The notes under the pieces: model-generated
Database searches by the model: none
What the model was told of the DNA's origin: nothing
Seen by the model: only the letters and a program-made list of their open reading frames with translations
Translations under genes and position numbers: made by a program
In this document: positions 52,750 through 60,538 of the stretch, piece by piece
How the letters are laid out: each line of letters begins with the position of its first letter
How positions within the stretch are numbered: the first letter of the stretch is position 1
Assembly: GCA_949282195.1 (NCBI GenBank)
Contig: CASDOW010000007.1
Location: forward strand, 1 to 64,000
Reading direction: 5' to 3'
DNA from: an uncultured bacterium
GTDB taxonomy: Bacteria; Cyanobacteriota; Vampirovibrionia; Gastranaerophilales; Gastranaerophilaceae
DNA: 64,000 nucleotides

Positions 52750-53457
52750 ATGAAATTAGGAGTTAACATAGATCATATTGCTACCTTAAGAAATGCTAGA
52801 GGCGGTTTTGAACCTAATCTTGTTGAGGCGGCAAAAATTGCGCTAAAGGAAGATATTTTAGCACTGACAATGCATTTAAGAGAAGACAGACGCCATATTA
52901 AAGATAAAGATTTATACGATGTTAAATCTTTAGGGGCGAAAATAAACCTCGAAATGGCGGCAGTAGAAGAAATTCAAAAAATAGCACTCGATATTATTCC
53001 TTACAGTGTATGTCTTGTTCCTGAGAGAAGGCAAGAAATTACAACAGAAGGCGGGTTGGATGTATTAAGTCAAAAGGAATATTTAAAAGACTTCATCAAA
53101 CCTCTAAAAGAAAAAGGAATATTGGTCAGTCTATTTATTGATCCTGATTTATCTCAGGCAGATGCAGCCAAATATTGCGGAGCTGATTATATTGAAATGC
53201 ATACAGGTTCATTTTCTGAAGCTTTTGAAAAAGGCGATTACAAAAAAGAATTTGATAAATTAAAACAAATGGCAAAATATGCCCAAAGCCTCGGTCTAAA
53301 GGTTAATGCAGGGCATGGACTGAATTATCAAAATGTATATTTGATGAAAGAAATTGAAGGACTTTGCGAACTCAATATTGGGCACAGCATAATATCAAAA
53401 AGTATATTTGTTGGTCTGAAAACCGCAATAGAGGATATGCTTGCCTTAATAAAATAA
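52750..53457 (+). CDS. pdxJ: Pyridoxine 5'-phosphate synthase PdxJ
   Basis: PdxJ closes the pyridine ring of vitamin B6 from aminoacetone phosphate and deoxyxylulose 5-phosphate, in the DXP-dependent route. The ATG at 52750 gives the standard KLGVNIDHIATLRNARGG start; a TTG two codons earlier is less likely. The 235 residues form a TIM barrel with LTMHLREDRRHIKD, SVCLVPERRQEITTEGGLD, VSLFIDPDLSQADAA, EMHTGSF and KVNAGHGLNYQNV. No Shine-Dalgarno is visible. A DXS-like gene at the window end would supply its substrate. Confidence 0.96.
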   Translation: MKLGVNIDHIATLRNARGGFEPNLVEAAKIALKEDILALTMHLREDRRHIKDKDLYDVKSLGAKINLEMAAVEEIQKIALDIIPYSVCLVPERRQEITTEGGLDVLSQKEYLKDFIKPLKEKGILVSLFIDPDLSQADAAKYCGADYIEMHTGSFSEAFEKGDYKKEFDKLKQMAKYAQSLGLKVNAGHGLNYQNVYLMKEIEGLCELNIGHSIISKSIFVGLKTAIEDMLALIK

Positions 53458-53474
53458 GTTTTGTAAATACTTGC

Positions 53475-53503
53475 TTGACATAAAATTTTGTCTTGGTTAT
53501 ATT
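53475..53503 (+). promoter_or_regulatory. Sigma-70-type promoter of rplU-rpmA
   Basis: A perfect TTGACA (53475-53480), a 17-nt spacer and TATATT (53498-53503) precede rplU by about 75 nt of leader. Confidence 0.8.
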
Positions 53504-53509
53504 ATTTAT

Positions 53510-53585
53510 TGCAGATAGGTTGGTCGTGTCTAAATGCTAGAAGTAACTAATCTAAGCTACGATCCCTTAAAAGAAAGGATACACA
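53510..53585 (+). promoter_or_regulatory. Structured leader of rplU, possible L21 autoregulatory element
   Basis: The leader between promoter and rplU can pair GGTCGT (53522-53527) with ACGATC (53559-53564), enclosing a smaller TAG/CTA helix. L21 leaders are known in several phyla. The consensus was not checked, so the assignment is tentative. Confidence 0.35.
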
Positions 53586-53942
53586 ATGTACGCAATAGTT
53601 GAAACAGGCGGAAAGCAGTATAAACTTGAAGAAGGCAAATATGTCGATATCGAGTTATTAGATGCTCAAGCTGATGATAAAGTTACTTTTGATAAAATCG
53701 TTATGTTAGTTAACGGTAAAAAATCAAAAGTTGGTAGACCCTATGTAGCTTCTGCTACTGTTGACGGTACCGTTGTTAAAAATGACAAGGCTAAAAAAGT
53801 AATTGTTTACAAACAACGTCCTAAAAAGGGCACAAGAGTTAAACAAGGTCACAGACAACAATTTACTCGTGTAATGATTAATAAAATCAATACAAAAGCT
53901 GCAAAATCAGCAAAGAGTGAAGAAACAACAGGAGAAGAATAA
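53586..53942 (+). CDS. rplU: Ribosomal protein L21
   Basis: L21 binds 23S rRNA in the large subunit. The 118 residues start with [20 protein letters not shown] and include [16 protein letters not shown] and [20 protein letters not shown], all family-typical. A lysine/alanine and acidic tail of about 15 residues is extra. AAAGGAT precedes the ATG; the end carries AGGAGA, which serves as the ribosome site of rpmA two bases later. Confidence 0.98.
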   Translation: MYAIVETGGKQYKLEEGKYVDIELLDAQADDKVTFDKIVMLVNGKKSKVGRPYVASATVDGTVVKNDKAKKVIVYKQRPKKGTRVKQGHRQQFTRVMINKINTKAAKSAKSEETTGEE

Positions 53943-53944
53943 AA

Positions 53945-54199
53945 ATGGCACATAAGAAGGGCGTAGGTTCATCAAAGAACGGTCGCGACAGCGAAAGTAA
54001 GAGATTAGGCGTTAAAAAATACGCTAATGAACAAGTTGTTGCAGGAAATATAATTGTTAGACAACGTGGTACAAAAATTCATCCCGGAAACAATGTAGGA
54101 ATGGGTAAAGATAATACATTATTTGCATTGGTGGATGGTGTAGTTAGATTTGAACCATACAGAAGAACAAGAAAACAAGTTAGCGTTTACGCTCAATAA
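53945..54199 (+). CDS. rpmA: Ribosomal protein L27
   Basis: L27 reaches the peptidyl transferase centre. The 84 residues ([60 protein letters not shown]) are a full-length match. It starts directly at MAHKKG, without the cleavable N-terminal extension of Firmicutes. It is co-transcribed with rplU (2-nt gap). Confidence 0.98.
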   Translation: MAHKKGVGSSKNGRDSESKRLGVKKYANEQVVAGNIIVRQRGTKIHPGNNVGMGKDNTLFALVDGVVRFEPYRRTRKQVSVYAQ

Positions 54200-54247
54200 T
54201 ATAACTTTAAAATTGTTAAAGTTTAAAATGAAAATTTAATATGGAAT

Positions 54248-54325
54248 GGGAGCGTAGCTCAGTTTGGTTAGAGCGCTTGCCTGTCACGCAAGAGGTCGCG
54301 GGTTCGAGCCCCGTCGTTCCCGCCA
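54248..54325 (+). tRNA. tRNA-Asp (anticodon GTC)
   Basis: A complete cloverleaf is visible: 7-bp acceptor GGGAGCG with CGTTCCC, D-arm, anticodon stem CTTGC/GCAAG with loop CTGTCAC, T-arm with TTCGAGC loop, discriminator G and an encoded CCA. It lies 48 nt after rpmA and may be co-transcribed. Confidence 0.97.
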
Positions 54326-54332
54326 TATTAAT

Positions 54333-54363
54333 AAAAAATCCCGTTATGACGGGATTTTTTTAT
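54333..54363 (+). terminator. Intrinsic terminator after tRNA-Asp
   Basis: A 12-bp stem (54333-54344 with 54349-54360) with TATG loop ends in a T-run, 7 nt after the tRNA CCA end. Confidence 0.92.
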
Positions 54364-54604
54364 TGCTTTGTTTTTATATATAATATCTGATTTAGCTGGT
54401 TTTTATTGCTATTATTAGATTTTAAAAAACTTGAACCTTAAATGCCTTTTATTGCTTTGTTATTTAGTATGAGGCAGTAAAATTTCCGATATTTTCATAT
54501 AAGTATTTTTATTAAATTTAATTTTAGAATATTGTAAAATAATTTAAAAATTTATCAATTAATATATTGAATTTCACTTTATATTAAATATAAGGAAAAG
54601 TGCC
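54364..54604. other. AT-rich gap before the WCTS-motif gene
   Basis: No coding frame, RNA or repeat is convincing here. Only an AAGGAAAA ribosome site about 8 nt before the downstream ATG is clear; no promoter has good hexamers at standard spacing. Confidence 0.5.
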
Positions 54605-56500
54605 ATGAAAATTGCAGATGTTAGAAATTTAGCTTATTTTAAAAATAATCTTAATTCAAATAAAGCTCAAAAATTACCTCAATATCCTTGTGATTCTTTT
54701 GAATTAAGTTTTAAGGGAATGAAGAAAAGTCAATTTAGTGATATTGATTTAATGGTTGTTGAGCTGTTTAAGGCTCCGATTGAAAAGTTTAAAACAAAGG
54801 AAGATTTCGATAATTGGGCTAATAATAAAATCAAAAAGGAAATTCTATCTGCTTCTTATGGCGGAAAAAGTATGCTAACGGGTGTAAATAGAAAAGGGAT
54901 AATTGATGATTGGAATTTTTATTTATCTGACCCAAAAGGTGAGTATTCAAAACACCCTGCTTGGAATTTATTGATTCTATCTTCTATTGTTAAAGATTTA
55001 AAAGCAAATAACGATAAACTTCCGCCTGTCTTAAACGGAGGTGCTTTAGCTAATACTATTACCCAAATAAAAGAAACTCTTCAGGGTAATCCTAAAGCAA
55101 AATTGAGTTTTTTAAAAATATACAATGAAAAATTACACGAAATTCAATTCGCATATATGGATGACAAAACTTCTAATGCAAAGGGTAAATGGGTTAAAAT
55201 TCCGTCTTATGAACATGACAAGGAGCATTTTAGTGAAAATGTTGAAAAATTAAAAGCTTTAAGCCATCCTAATTGGTGCACCTCATCTTTACAAGCTGAG
55301 CCATATTTAAGAGAAGGTGATTTTCATATTTATCTTGTCAATGATAAACCCGAAGTAGGGATAAGATTTGAAGGAGATGAAATAGTTGAAATCGAAGGAC
55401 AGCGAAATAACAGAAAAATTCCGATTGCTTATATTGATGAAATAAAACAATATGTTAGAGAAAACGGTTTTAAAGGGCTCGAAGATGAAATAGAAGCAAC
55501 TGCAGCACATAAAGAAGAATTTGAAAAGTTAAAAGCTGATATTAAACCATTGCTGGAAGCAAAAGATTATACGGCAATATTTAATCACCCTGCTTTTGAT
55601 TGTGGTGCTGTAGAATTGCCAAATGGTTTGTATAAATTAAATCATTTCTTTAGAAATGATTTTCAATTTACTATGCAAGATTTAGGAATAGATGAAAATG
55701 AATTTATGGATCTTGTTGAAGAAATCGAAGGTGATTTGGATGTTGCTTCAACTGATGTAACCAGATTTAAAAATTTGAAAACCGTTCAAGGCAATCTTGA
55801 TTTAAGGAGCGGAAAAGTTAAAAATACCGGCAGTATTGAAACAGTTGGCGGAGATTTGATTTTAGACCCTGAAAAGGTTGAATTGGGCGAAAGAATGGTT
55901 AATATAGGCGGAGAAGTAGAATTTATTGATAGCTTAGATAACGAGATTGATATATCAATCGACGAATATAGGACAAATATTGAATTTCAATTATTGATAA
56001 ACAGATTGCACGCAGCAAAAAATAAAAAAGAAATTTTTGAAGCTTTAGGGATTGAAGCTGAAGTTTTAGATGACGGGACTTTAAAAATAAGCAATTATGA
56101 TAAAAATGACATAGATGAAAATTTAATTTATTTATTGCAGGATGACCCTGATGAATGGGAAAGGTTTTTATCAAACGAAGAAGACTTGTTGGACGGTGTA
56201 AGTATAATTGAAGGTAATTTTTATCCTGAAGGCAGCCGTGATTTTAAGATTAAAACCATTAAAGAAGTATACGGCGATGTGAATTTATCACAATCCAAAA
56301 TCGCAGATTTAGGAAGCATTGAAAAAATCGGCGGAGAATTATATGCGTTTGGCACAAATTTAAGAAGCCTTGGAAATTTAAGAAGTGTCGATGGCGACGT
56401 GGATGTGTCTTATACCAAACTAAATAGTTTAGAGCACCTTGAAGAAATTGGCGGCGAATTGCGCGCAAAAGGCTTGGAAATTGATAAAAGCTGTTTTTAA
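54605..56500 (+). CDS. Large protein with WCTS-type domain and leucine-rich-like repeats
   Basis: The 631-residue protein starts at an ATG behind AAGGAAAA and has no signal peptide. Around residues 220-270 it reads HPNWCTSSLQAEPYLREGDF followed by HIYLVNDKPEVGIRFEGDEI and VEIEGQRNN; this WCTS-Y-L-x-x-G-D-x-Y/F-V pattern resembles a domain I know from plasmid and phage PcfJ-like proteins, of unknown activity. Two blocks of short repeats follow (about 375-445 and 540-620), of the form LKTVQGNLDLRSGKV and GSIEKIGGELYAFGTNLRSL. They look like LRR-type solenoids. The N-terminal QYPCDSFELSFKGMKKS segment is of unknown meaning. Function unknown; an interaction or effector role is inferred. Confidence 0.65.
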   Translation: MKIADVRNLAYFKNNLNSNKAQKLPQYPCDSFELSFKGMKKSQFSDIDLMVVELFKAPIEKFKTKEDFDNWANNKIKKEILSASYGGKSMLTGVNRKGIIDDWNFYLSDPKGEYSKHPAWNLLILSSIVKDLKANNDKLPPVLNGGALANTITQIKETLQGNPKAKLSFLKIYNEKLHEIQFAYMDDKTSNAKGKWVKIPSYEHDKEHFSENVEKLKALSHPNWCTSSLQAEPYLREGDFHIYLVNDKPEVGIRFEGDEIVEIEGQRNNRKIPIAYIDEIKQYVRENGFKGLEDEIEATAAHKEEFEKLKADIKPLLEAKDYTAIFNHPAFDCGAVELPNGLYKLNHFFRNDFQFTMQDLGIDENEFMDLVEEIEGDLDVASTDVTRFKNLKTVQGNLDLRSGKVKNTGSIETVGGDLILDPEKVELGERMVNIGGEVEFIDSLDNEIDISIDEYRTNIEFQLLINRLHAAKNKKEIFEALGIEAEVLDDGTLKISNYDKNDIDENLIYLLQDDPDEWERFLSNEEDLLDGVSIIEGNFYPEGSRDFKIKTIKEVYGDVNLSQSKIADLGSIEKIGGELYAFGTNLRSLGNLRSVDGDVDVSYTKLNSLEHLEEIGGELRAKGLEIDKSCF

Positions 56501-56501
56501 T

Positions 56502-56855
56502 TTATTCCCAATAGCCAAACTCTTGTCGAGCTATCTCTTTTAGCTTTTTCATTGTTTCAGGGTTATTTCCCCTGCAAGCAAGGTTTGCGATTTGACCGTT
56601 ATATTTATAAAATTGGATGTTGCAGCTTGTAGCGTCTATCAGATATTTTTTAATATATAATTCTTTACAATCGCCGCTTTTTAGCGCCATGGCAAGTTTA
56701 TTATAATCGCTTCTGGCAAATTGATAAGGGTTAAATGAGGAAACAACTTTAACTCCGTTATCATTTTTATATGTGCATTCATAAAAAACAGCCTCAACTG
56801 TTTGTATATTAACCGTTAACACTATACAAAATATGATTATAGCATATTTTATCAT
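56502..56855 (-). CDS. Small exported cysteine-containing protein
   Basis: The 117 residues begin with a signal peptide (MIKYAIIIFCIVLTVNIQ, cleavage near TVEAVF). The mature protein of about 95 residues has cysteines in YECTYKND, GDCKEL, TSCNIQF and LACRGNN, enough for two disulfides, and a C-terminal helix. No family was recognised. It is convergent with the WCTS-motif gene, the two stops being one base apart, and lacks a visible Shine-Dalgarno. Confidence 0.6.
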   Translation of the reverse strand: MIKYAIIIFCIVLTVNIQTVEAVFYECTYKNDNGVKVVSSFNPYQFARSDYNKLAMALKSGDCKELYIKKYLIDATSCNIQFYKYNGQIANLACRGNNPETMKKLKEIARQEFGYWE

Positions 56856-56898
56856 ATATTTTTAATGCCACAAATTAAATTAAAATAACCCTTTTGCG

Positions 56899-57249
56899 CT
56901 ATTCATTAGTGTGTTCTAAGGCTTTTTCAAGAATAGTTTTAACATGGTCATCATCTAATGAATAATAAACATTTTTGCCTTGTTTTTCAGCTTTAACAAG
57001 TTTTGCGGATCTCAAGATTTTTAATTGATGTGAAACTGCTGATTTTGTCATATTTAAAAGTACAGCCAAATCTCCAACACACATTTTATTGATTTCAAGC
57101 GCCCATAAAAGTTGTATTCTTGTATTATCACCCATTACTTTAAAAAAGTCCGATAATTCATATAAAAGCTTCATATCGGGCATTTTAGGAAGCGTATTGT
57201 TAACCGTATCAGGATTAATTGCAGTGCAATCCGTTTTTTTATTTTGCAT
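56899..57249 (-). CDS. cadC: ArsR/SmtB-family metal-sensing repressor (CadC-like)
   Basis: The start at 57249 (MQNKKTDCTA) follows AAAGGAG. The 116-residue winged-helix protein has the FFKVMGDNTRIQLLWALEIN core, the recognition helix in LLNMTKSAVSHQLKILRSAK, and a C-terminal helix. Metal-site candidates: an N-terminal Cys (TDC) and a single Cys in MCVGDLA, where CadC/ArsR have CVC; C-terminal DDDHVKTILEKALEH could form an alpha-5 Zn site as in SmtB. It is divergent from the cadA-type pump and overlaps its own operator upstream, so autoregulation is likely. Confidence 0.9.
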   Translation of the reverse strand: MQNKKTDCTAINPDTVNNTLPKMPDMKLLYELSDFFKVMGDNTRIQLLWALEINKMCVGDLAVLLNMTKSAVSHQLKILRSAKLVKAEKQGKNVYYSLDDDHVKTILEKALEHTNE

Positions 57250-57270
57250 GGATTCTCCTTTAATATCTTT

Positions 57271-57299
57271 AGTATACATATAATTGAACAGTTATTCAA
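57271..57299 (-). promoter_or_regulatory. Promoter of cadC overlapped by operator O1
   Basis: On the minus strand TTGAAT (57294-57299), a 17-nt spacer and TATACT (57271-57276) form a promoter. Operator O1 (57284-57299, TTGAACA-GT-TATTCAA) covers the -35 and part of the spacer. Confidence 0.7.
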
Positions 57300-57337
57300 C
57301 TATTGTAAATAATTGTAAACCGAACTCTTTAATGCAC

Positions 57338-57367
57338 TTGACAATTGAACAATTGTTCAATTATAAT
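57338..57367 (+). promoter_or_regulatory. Promoter of the metal ATPase gene with operator O2 in the spacer
   Basis: TTGACA (57338-57343) and TATAAT (57362-57367) have an 18-nt spacer almost filled by O2 (core 57345-57360, TTGAACA-AT-TGTTCAA; the full palindrome is 20 bp). This is the classic ArsR/SmtB repressor site layout. Confidence 0.85.
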
Positions 57368-57380
57368 ACATATATAACAA

Positions 57381-57396
57381 TTGAGCAATTATTCAA
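57381..57396 (+). promoter_or_regulatory. Operator O3 between start site and ribosome site
   Basis: TTGAGCA-AT-TATTCAA matches the O1/O2 pattern TTGARCA-N2-TRTTCAA and lies just before the AAAGGAG of the ATPase gene. Confidence 0.7.
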
Positions 57397-57412
57397 TCAA
57401 AGGAGTTTTTTT

Positions 57413-59290
57413 ATGTGTTCTCATTCGCATTGTTGTCCTGAAGCAAAATCAGAAATTAAAGAGTCTTTTTCTTGGGTTAATATAATATGCCCTGCTTTAA
57501 TTCTTATATTTACGGTATTTATTGGTTTACCTAAAAATTTATCAATTATTTTGTATCTTTTTGCTTATTTATGGGCGGGTTATGATATTTTATTGACTTC
57601 TTTTAAAAACATATTAAAACTCGATTTTTTTGATGAAAATTTTTTAATGTCTATTGCTACAATTGGTGCTTTTTTGATAGGTGAATATCCTGAAGCTGTC
57701 ATGGTTGTATTGTTATATAAAATTGGCGAAACTCTCCAAGATAAGGCAGTGGATAAATCAAGAAATTTAATTTCTAAATTAACAAATATAAATCCTCAAT
57801 ATGCTAATGTTTGTATAAATAATGAACTTGTCAAGACAGACCCTTCTAAAGTAAATATTGGCGATGTTGTTGTTATAAAAAGCGGTGAAAAAATACCGCT
57901 TGACGGCGTAATTGTTGAAGGAAGCGCAAACGTTGATATGTCCTTATTGACAGGGGAGTCACTACCTTTATATTTAGATGAAGGTAAAAATGTTTTCGGC
58001 GGTTCAATCGTGGTTGACGGTTATTTGAAAGTAAAAGTTGAGAAAAAGTATACTGATTCTACTGTTTCAAAAATTTTGGAATTGGTTGAACATGCAAGCG
58101 AAAAGAAAGCAAACAGTGAAAAATTTATTACAAAATTTGCAAAAATTTATACACCCATTGTGGTTATTTTAGCTTTAATTTTGGCAATAATACCACCTTT
58201 GTTTTTTGGTTATGATTTTATTGTTTGCTTAAAAAGAGCATTGGTATTCCTTGTTATTTCTTGTCCTTGTGCTCTTGTTATTTCTATTCCTCTAAGCTTC
58301 TTTTCAGGAATCGGAATAGCTGCAAAACAAGGTATTTTAATAAAAGGCAGTAAATATATTGAGGTATTATCAAAAATAAAAAATGCCGTATTTGATAAAA
58401 CAGGAACATTGACTAAAGGACAATTTGATATTGAAAAAGTTGTAAGTCTTGATAATTCAGTTTCTGAAAAGGAAATTTTGAATATAATGTGTCAATTGGA
58501 AAGTTGTTCAAATCATCCTTTGGCGATGTCAATTTTAAAAGCGTGTAATTTTGCCATAAAAAAAGGTGATATAAAAAATATTGATGAAATTTCCGGTAAA
58601 GGTATTAAAGCAATTCTTGATAACCAAGAAGTATTGATTGGCAGCAAAGCTTTGTTAAATATGAATAATATCGATACACCTTCTGTTAATGAAATCGGAA
58701 CTATTGTGTATCTTGCAATAAATAATAATTGTGTTGGTTATGTTGTATTATTTGATACGTTAAAAGAAACAAGTAAAAAAAGCATAGAAAAACTTAAAAA
58801 ATTAAAAATAAATACATATATTTTGAGCGGCGACAGTGATAATGCCGTTAGAAAAATTGCTGATGAATTGGGAGTTGATAATTATTTTTCAAAATTGTTT
58901 CCAAAAGATAAAGTTGAAAAAATAGAAAACATCATAAAAAAGGAAAATAAAAACGAAACAACTCTTTTTGTCGGTGACGGGATAAATGACGCACCTGTTT
59001 TAAAAAGAGCTGATATAGGCATTTCTATGGGGGCCTTAGGTTCAGATATAGCAATTGAAGCAAGTGATGTTGTTGTTATGGATGATAATTTGGAAAAAAT
59101 TTCAAAAGCAATTGAAATATCCAAAAAGACCATGGCAATAGCAAAACAAAATATTGTATTTGCAATTACAGTAAAAGTTTTGTTTCTTCTTTTGAGTATG
59201 CTTGGTTTTATGACAATGTGGGGAGCAGTATTTTCCGATGTTGGGGTAACTTTTTTGGCGGTATTGAATTGTTTGAGAATTATAAGGTAA
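57413..59290 (+). CDS. cadA: Zinc/cadmium/lead-exporting P1B-type ATPase
   Basis: The start at 57413 (MCSHSHCCPEAKSE) follows AAAGGAG; the frame is open further upstream but that stretch holds the operators and promoter. The 625-residue pump has a short Cys/His N-terminus instead of a full heavy-metal-associated domain, actuator TGES (SLLTGESLPL), transmembrane SCPCALVIS, phosphorylation site FDKTGTLT, SNHPLA and GDGINDAPVL. The last membrane helices contain Lys in AITVKVLF and FSDVGVTFLAVLN, the Zn/Cd/Pb (P1B-2) signature. It would export these metals under control of the divergent repressor. Confidence 0.95.
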   Translation: MCSHSHCCPEAKSEIKESFSWVNIICPALILIFTVFIGLPKNLSIILYLFAYLWAGYDILLTSFKNILKLDFFDENFLMSIATIGAFLIGEYPEAVMVVLLYKIGETLQDKAVDKSRNLISKLTNINPQYANVCINNELVKTDPSKVNIGDVVVIKSGEKIPLDGVIVEGSANVDMSLLTGESLPLYLDEGKNVFGGSIVVDGYLKVKVEKKYTDSTVSKILELVEHASEKKANSEKFITKFAKIYTPIVVILALILAIIPPLFFGYDFIVCLKRALVFLVISCPCALVISIPLSFFSGIGIAAKQGILIKGSKYIEVLSKIKNAVFDKTGTLTKGQFDIEKVVSLDNSVSEKEILNIMCQLESCSNHPLAMSILKACNFAIKKGDIKNIDEISGKGIKAILDNQEVLIGSKALLNMNNIDTPSVNEIGTIVYLAINNNCVGYVVLFDTLKETSKKSIEKLKKLKINTYILSGDSDNAVRKIADELGVDNYFSKLFPKDKVEKIENIIKKENKNETTLFVGDGINDAPVLKRADIGISMGALGSDIAIEASDVVVMDDNLEKISKAIEISKKTMAIAKQNIVFAITVKVLFLLLSMLGFMTMWGAVFSDVGVTFLAVLNCLRIIR

Positions 59291-59316
59291 AATGAAATTA
59301 TTGAAAGCCTTTAGAC

Positions 59317-59616
59317 ATGAAAAAAACAAGATATAAATATACAAAAGAACAAAAAGAAAGAATTTTATACGAAATAAGTTTGAATAAAACTTCTTTAGAC
59401 GCCTTTAACTCAATTGGGATAAACTTAGATAAATTAGATATCACAGATGAAAAATACAGAGCAAAATTAATAAGCAAATGGAAGAAAGAATTGTATATAA
59501 ATAAAGATAATATACTGATTTTGAATAGAAATCACCAAAATATACAATTAGAAAAGGAAATTAATCAAAAAGAAAATGAAGATATAATATTTAACAACTA
59601 CACGCAAAGCCCATAA
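59317..59616 (+). CDS. Small basic protein of unknown function
   Basis: The 99-residue product is lysine- and asparagine-rich, starting MKKTRYKYTKEQKERILYEI and containing a helix-turn-helix-like stretch, then KLISKWKKELYI. This loosely resembles the N-terminal part of some transposase/repressor helices, but no transposase partner or inverted repeats are nearby. The C-terminal 35 residues are low-complexity. It follows the ATPase gene by 26 nt and may be co-transcribed. No clear Shine-Dalgarno. Confidence 0.5.
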   Translation: MKKTRYKYTKEQKERILYEISLNKTSLDAFNSIGINLDKLDITDEKYRAKLISKWKKELYINKDNILILNRNHQNIQLEKEINQKENEDIIFNNYTQSP

Positions 59617-59670
59617 AAGCGTAATTTATACACTTTATTAATTTTTTTTAAGTGAAATAAAAAATTGAAT

Positions 59671-59700
59671 TTGACAAACAAATATTTTTTTGGTTTTATA
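59671..59700 (+). promoter_or_regulatory. Sigma-70-type promoter of the 59746 gene
   Basis: A perfect TTGACA (59671-59676), an 18-nt spacer and TTTATA (59695-59700) lie 45 nt before the ATG. Confidence 0.65.
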
Positions 59701-59745
59701 TAAATACAGAGTCATTCTGAAGTGAATTGTAGAAGGAGTTGCTAA

Positions 59746-60345
59746 ATGCAAGAAAAAGAATTACCAAAAAATATGGGTAAAAAAATAGTAGATGCACTTA
59801 AGCAACAAGACTTCAATGATACTTCCGACGAGGCTACGGAAGATATTATGAGCGGATTTGATGATAATGACGAATTATCATTAGACGATATGGAAGATAC
59901 ATCAAAAGAAAGTTCATTCGATTTCGGTTCAAGCTCAAAAGATTATCAACCGGTGTTTTCCGTAAATGAAGAAAATACTTCTGCAAGCCCAGACTTAAAA
60001 TTGTCCATTGAAAACGACGAAGATGTTGAAGAATTTGAAATGCCAAACAACATCAACGTTTTAAAAAGATTGATTGGTCAACTGCCAACAGGTGTTCCAA
60101 GACAAACAGGAGCACAAATAATTCGCCAAACAATTGAAGCTCTAGGCATTCCAATGAAGACTGTTCTTCAAGATGCACAAAGAGTTAGAGATTGTTTAAA
60201 CAGTTCAATCAAAGATTGCAATTATACTATTCAGGAATATAAAAGCAATATAAGAACACTGGAAAAACAAGCAGCAAGCTATCAAAAACAATTGAATAAA
60301 TTAAATGATATCATTGGTTTGTTTGTTTACGGCGACAAAAAGTAA
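59746..60345 (+). CDS. Acidic N-terminal / conserved helical C-terminal protein, function unknown
   Basis: AGAAGGAG precedes the ATG. The 199-residue protein has a disordered acidic N-terminus (about 20-100, many Asp/Glu/Ser) and a well-ordered-looking C-terminus: NVLKRLIGQLPTGVPRQTGA, then QIIRQTIEALGIPMKTVLQD and a coiled coil YKSNIRTLEKQAASYQKQLN. The short helix-LPTGVP-helix block looks conserved and structural, possibly a dimerising scaffold for cell division, polarity or chromosome work, but I do not recognise the family. It has its own promoter and lies 18 nt before tRNA-Glu. Confidence 0.6.
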   Translation: MQEKELPKNMGKKIVDALKQQDFNDTSDEATEDIMSGFDDNDELSLDDMEDTSKESSFDFGSSSKDYQPVFSVNEENTSASPDLKLSIENDEDVEEFEMPNNINVLKRLIGQLPTGVPRQTGAQIIRQTIEALGIPMKTVLQDAQRVRDCLNSSIKDCNYTIQEYKSNIRTLEKQAASYQKQLNKLNDIIGLFVYGDKK

Positions 60346-60363
60346 AAATTAAGATAAGTTCTT

Positions 60364-60439
60364 GCCCCCATCGTCTAGAGGCCTAGGACAACACCCTTTC
60401 ACGGTGTAGACAGCGATTCGAATTCGCTTGGGGGTACCA
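60364..60439 (+). tRNA. tRNA-Glu (anticodon TTC)
   Basis: The cloverleaf is complete: acceptor GCCCCCA with TGGGGGT (G1-U72 wobble), D-arm, anticodon stem ACACC/GGTGT with loop CTTTCAC (TTC at 60398-60400), T-stem AGCGA/TCGCT, discriminator A and an encoded CCA. The A53-U61 pair closing the T-stem and the GCCCCCATCGTCTAG start resemble plastid and cyanobacterial tRNA-Glu. Confidence 0.97.
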
Positions 60440-60444
60440 TTTAT

Positions 60445-60470
60445 AAAAAGAGGCTTTGAGCCTCTTTTTT
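60445..60470 (+). terminator. Intrinsic terminator after tRNA-Glu
   Basis: A stem AGAGGCT with AGCCTCT, TTG loop, flanked by A5 and a T-run, directly follows the tRNA. Confidence 0.9.
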
Positions 60471-60538
60471 AGTGTTTAATTTACTTTATAAAAATTAATA
60501 ATCTGGCAAATTATTTTATCAGCTCGCTTTATTTTTTT

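Noticed and set aside
57284-57412. Longer N-terminus of the metal ATPase from an upstream TTG
   Set aside because: The stretch contains the promoter, two operators and no Shine-Dalgarno; its translation repeats the operator sequence (ITIEQLFN) rather than a domain.
59317-59616. Transposase OrfA-like remnant of an insertion sequence
   Set aside because: No second transposase frame, terminal inverted repeats or target duplication were found around it.
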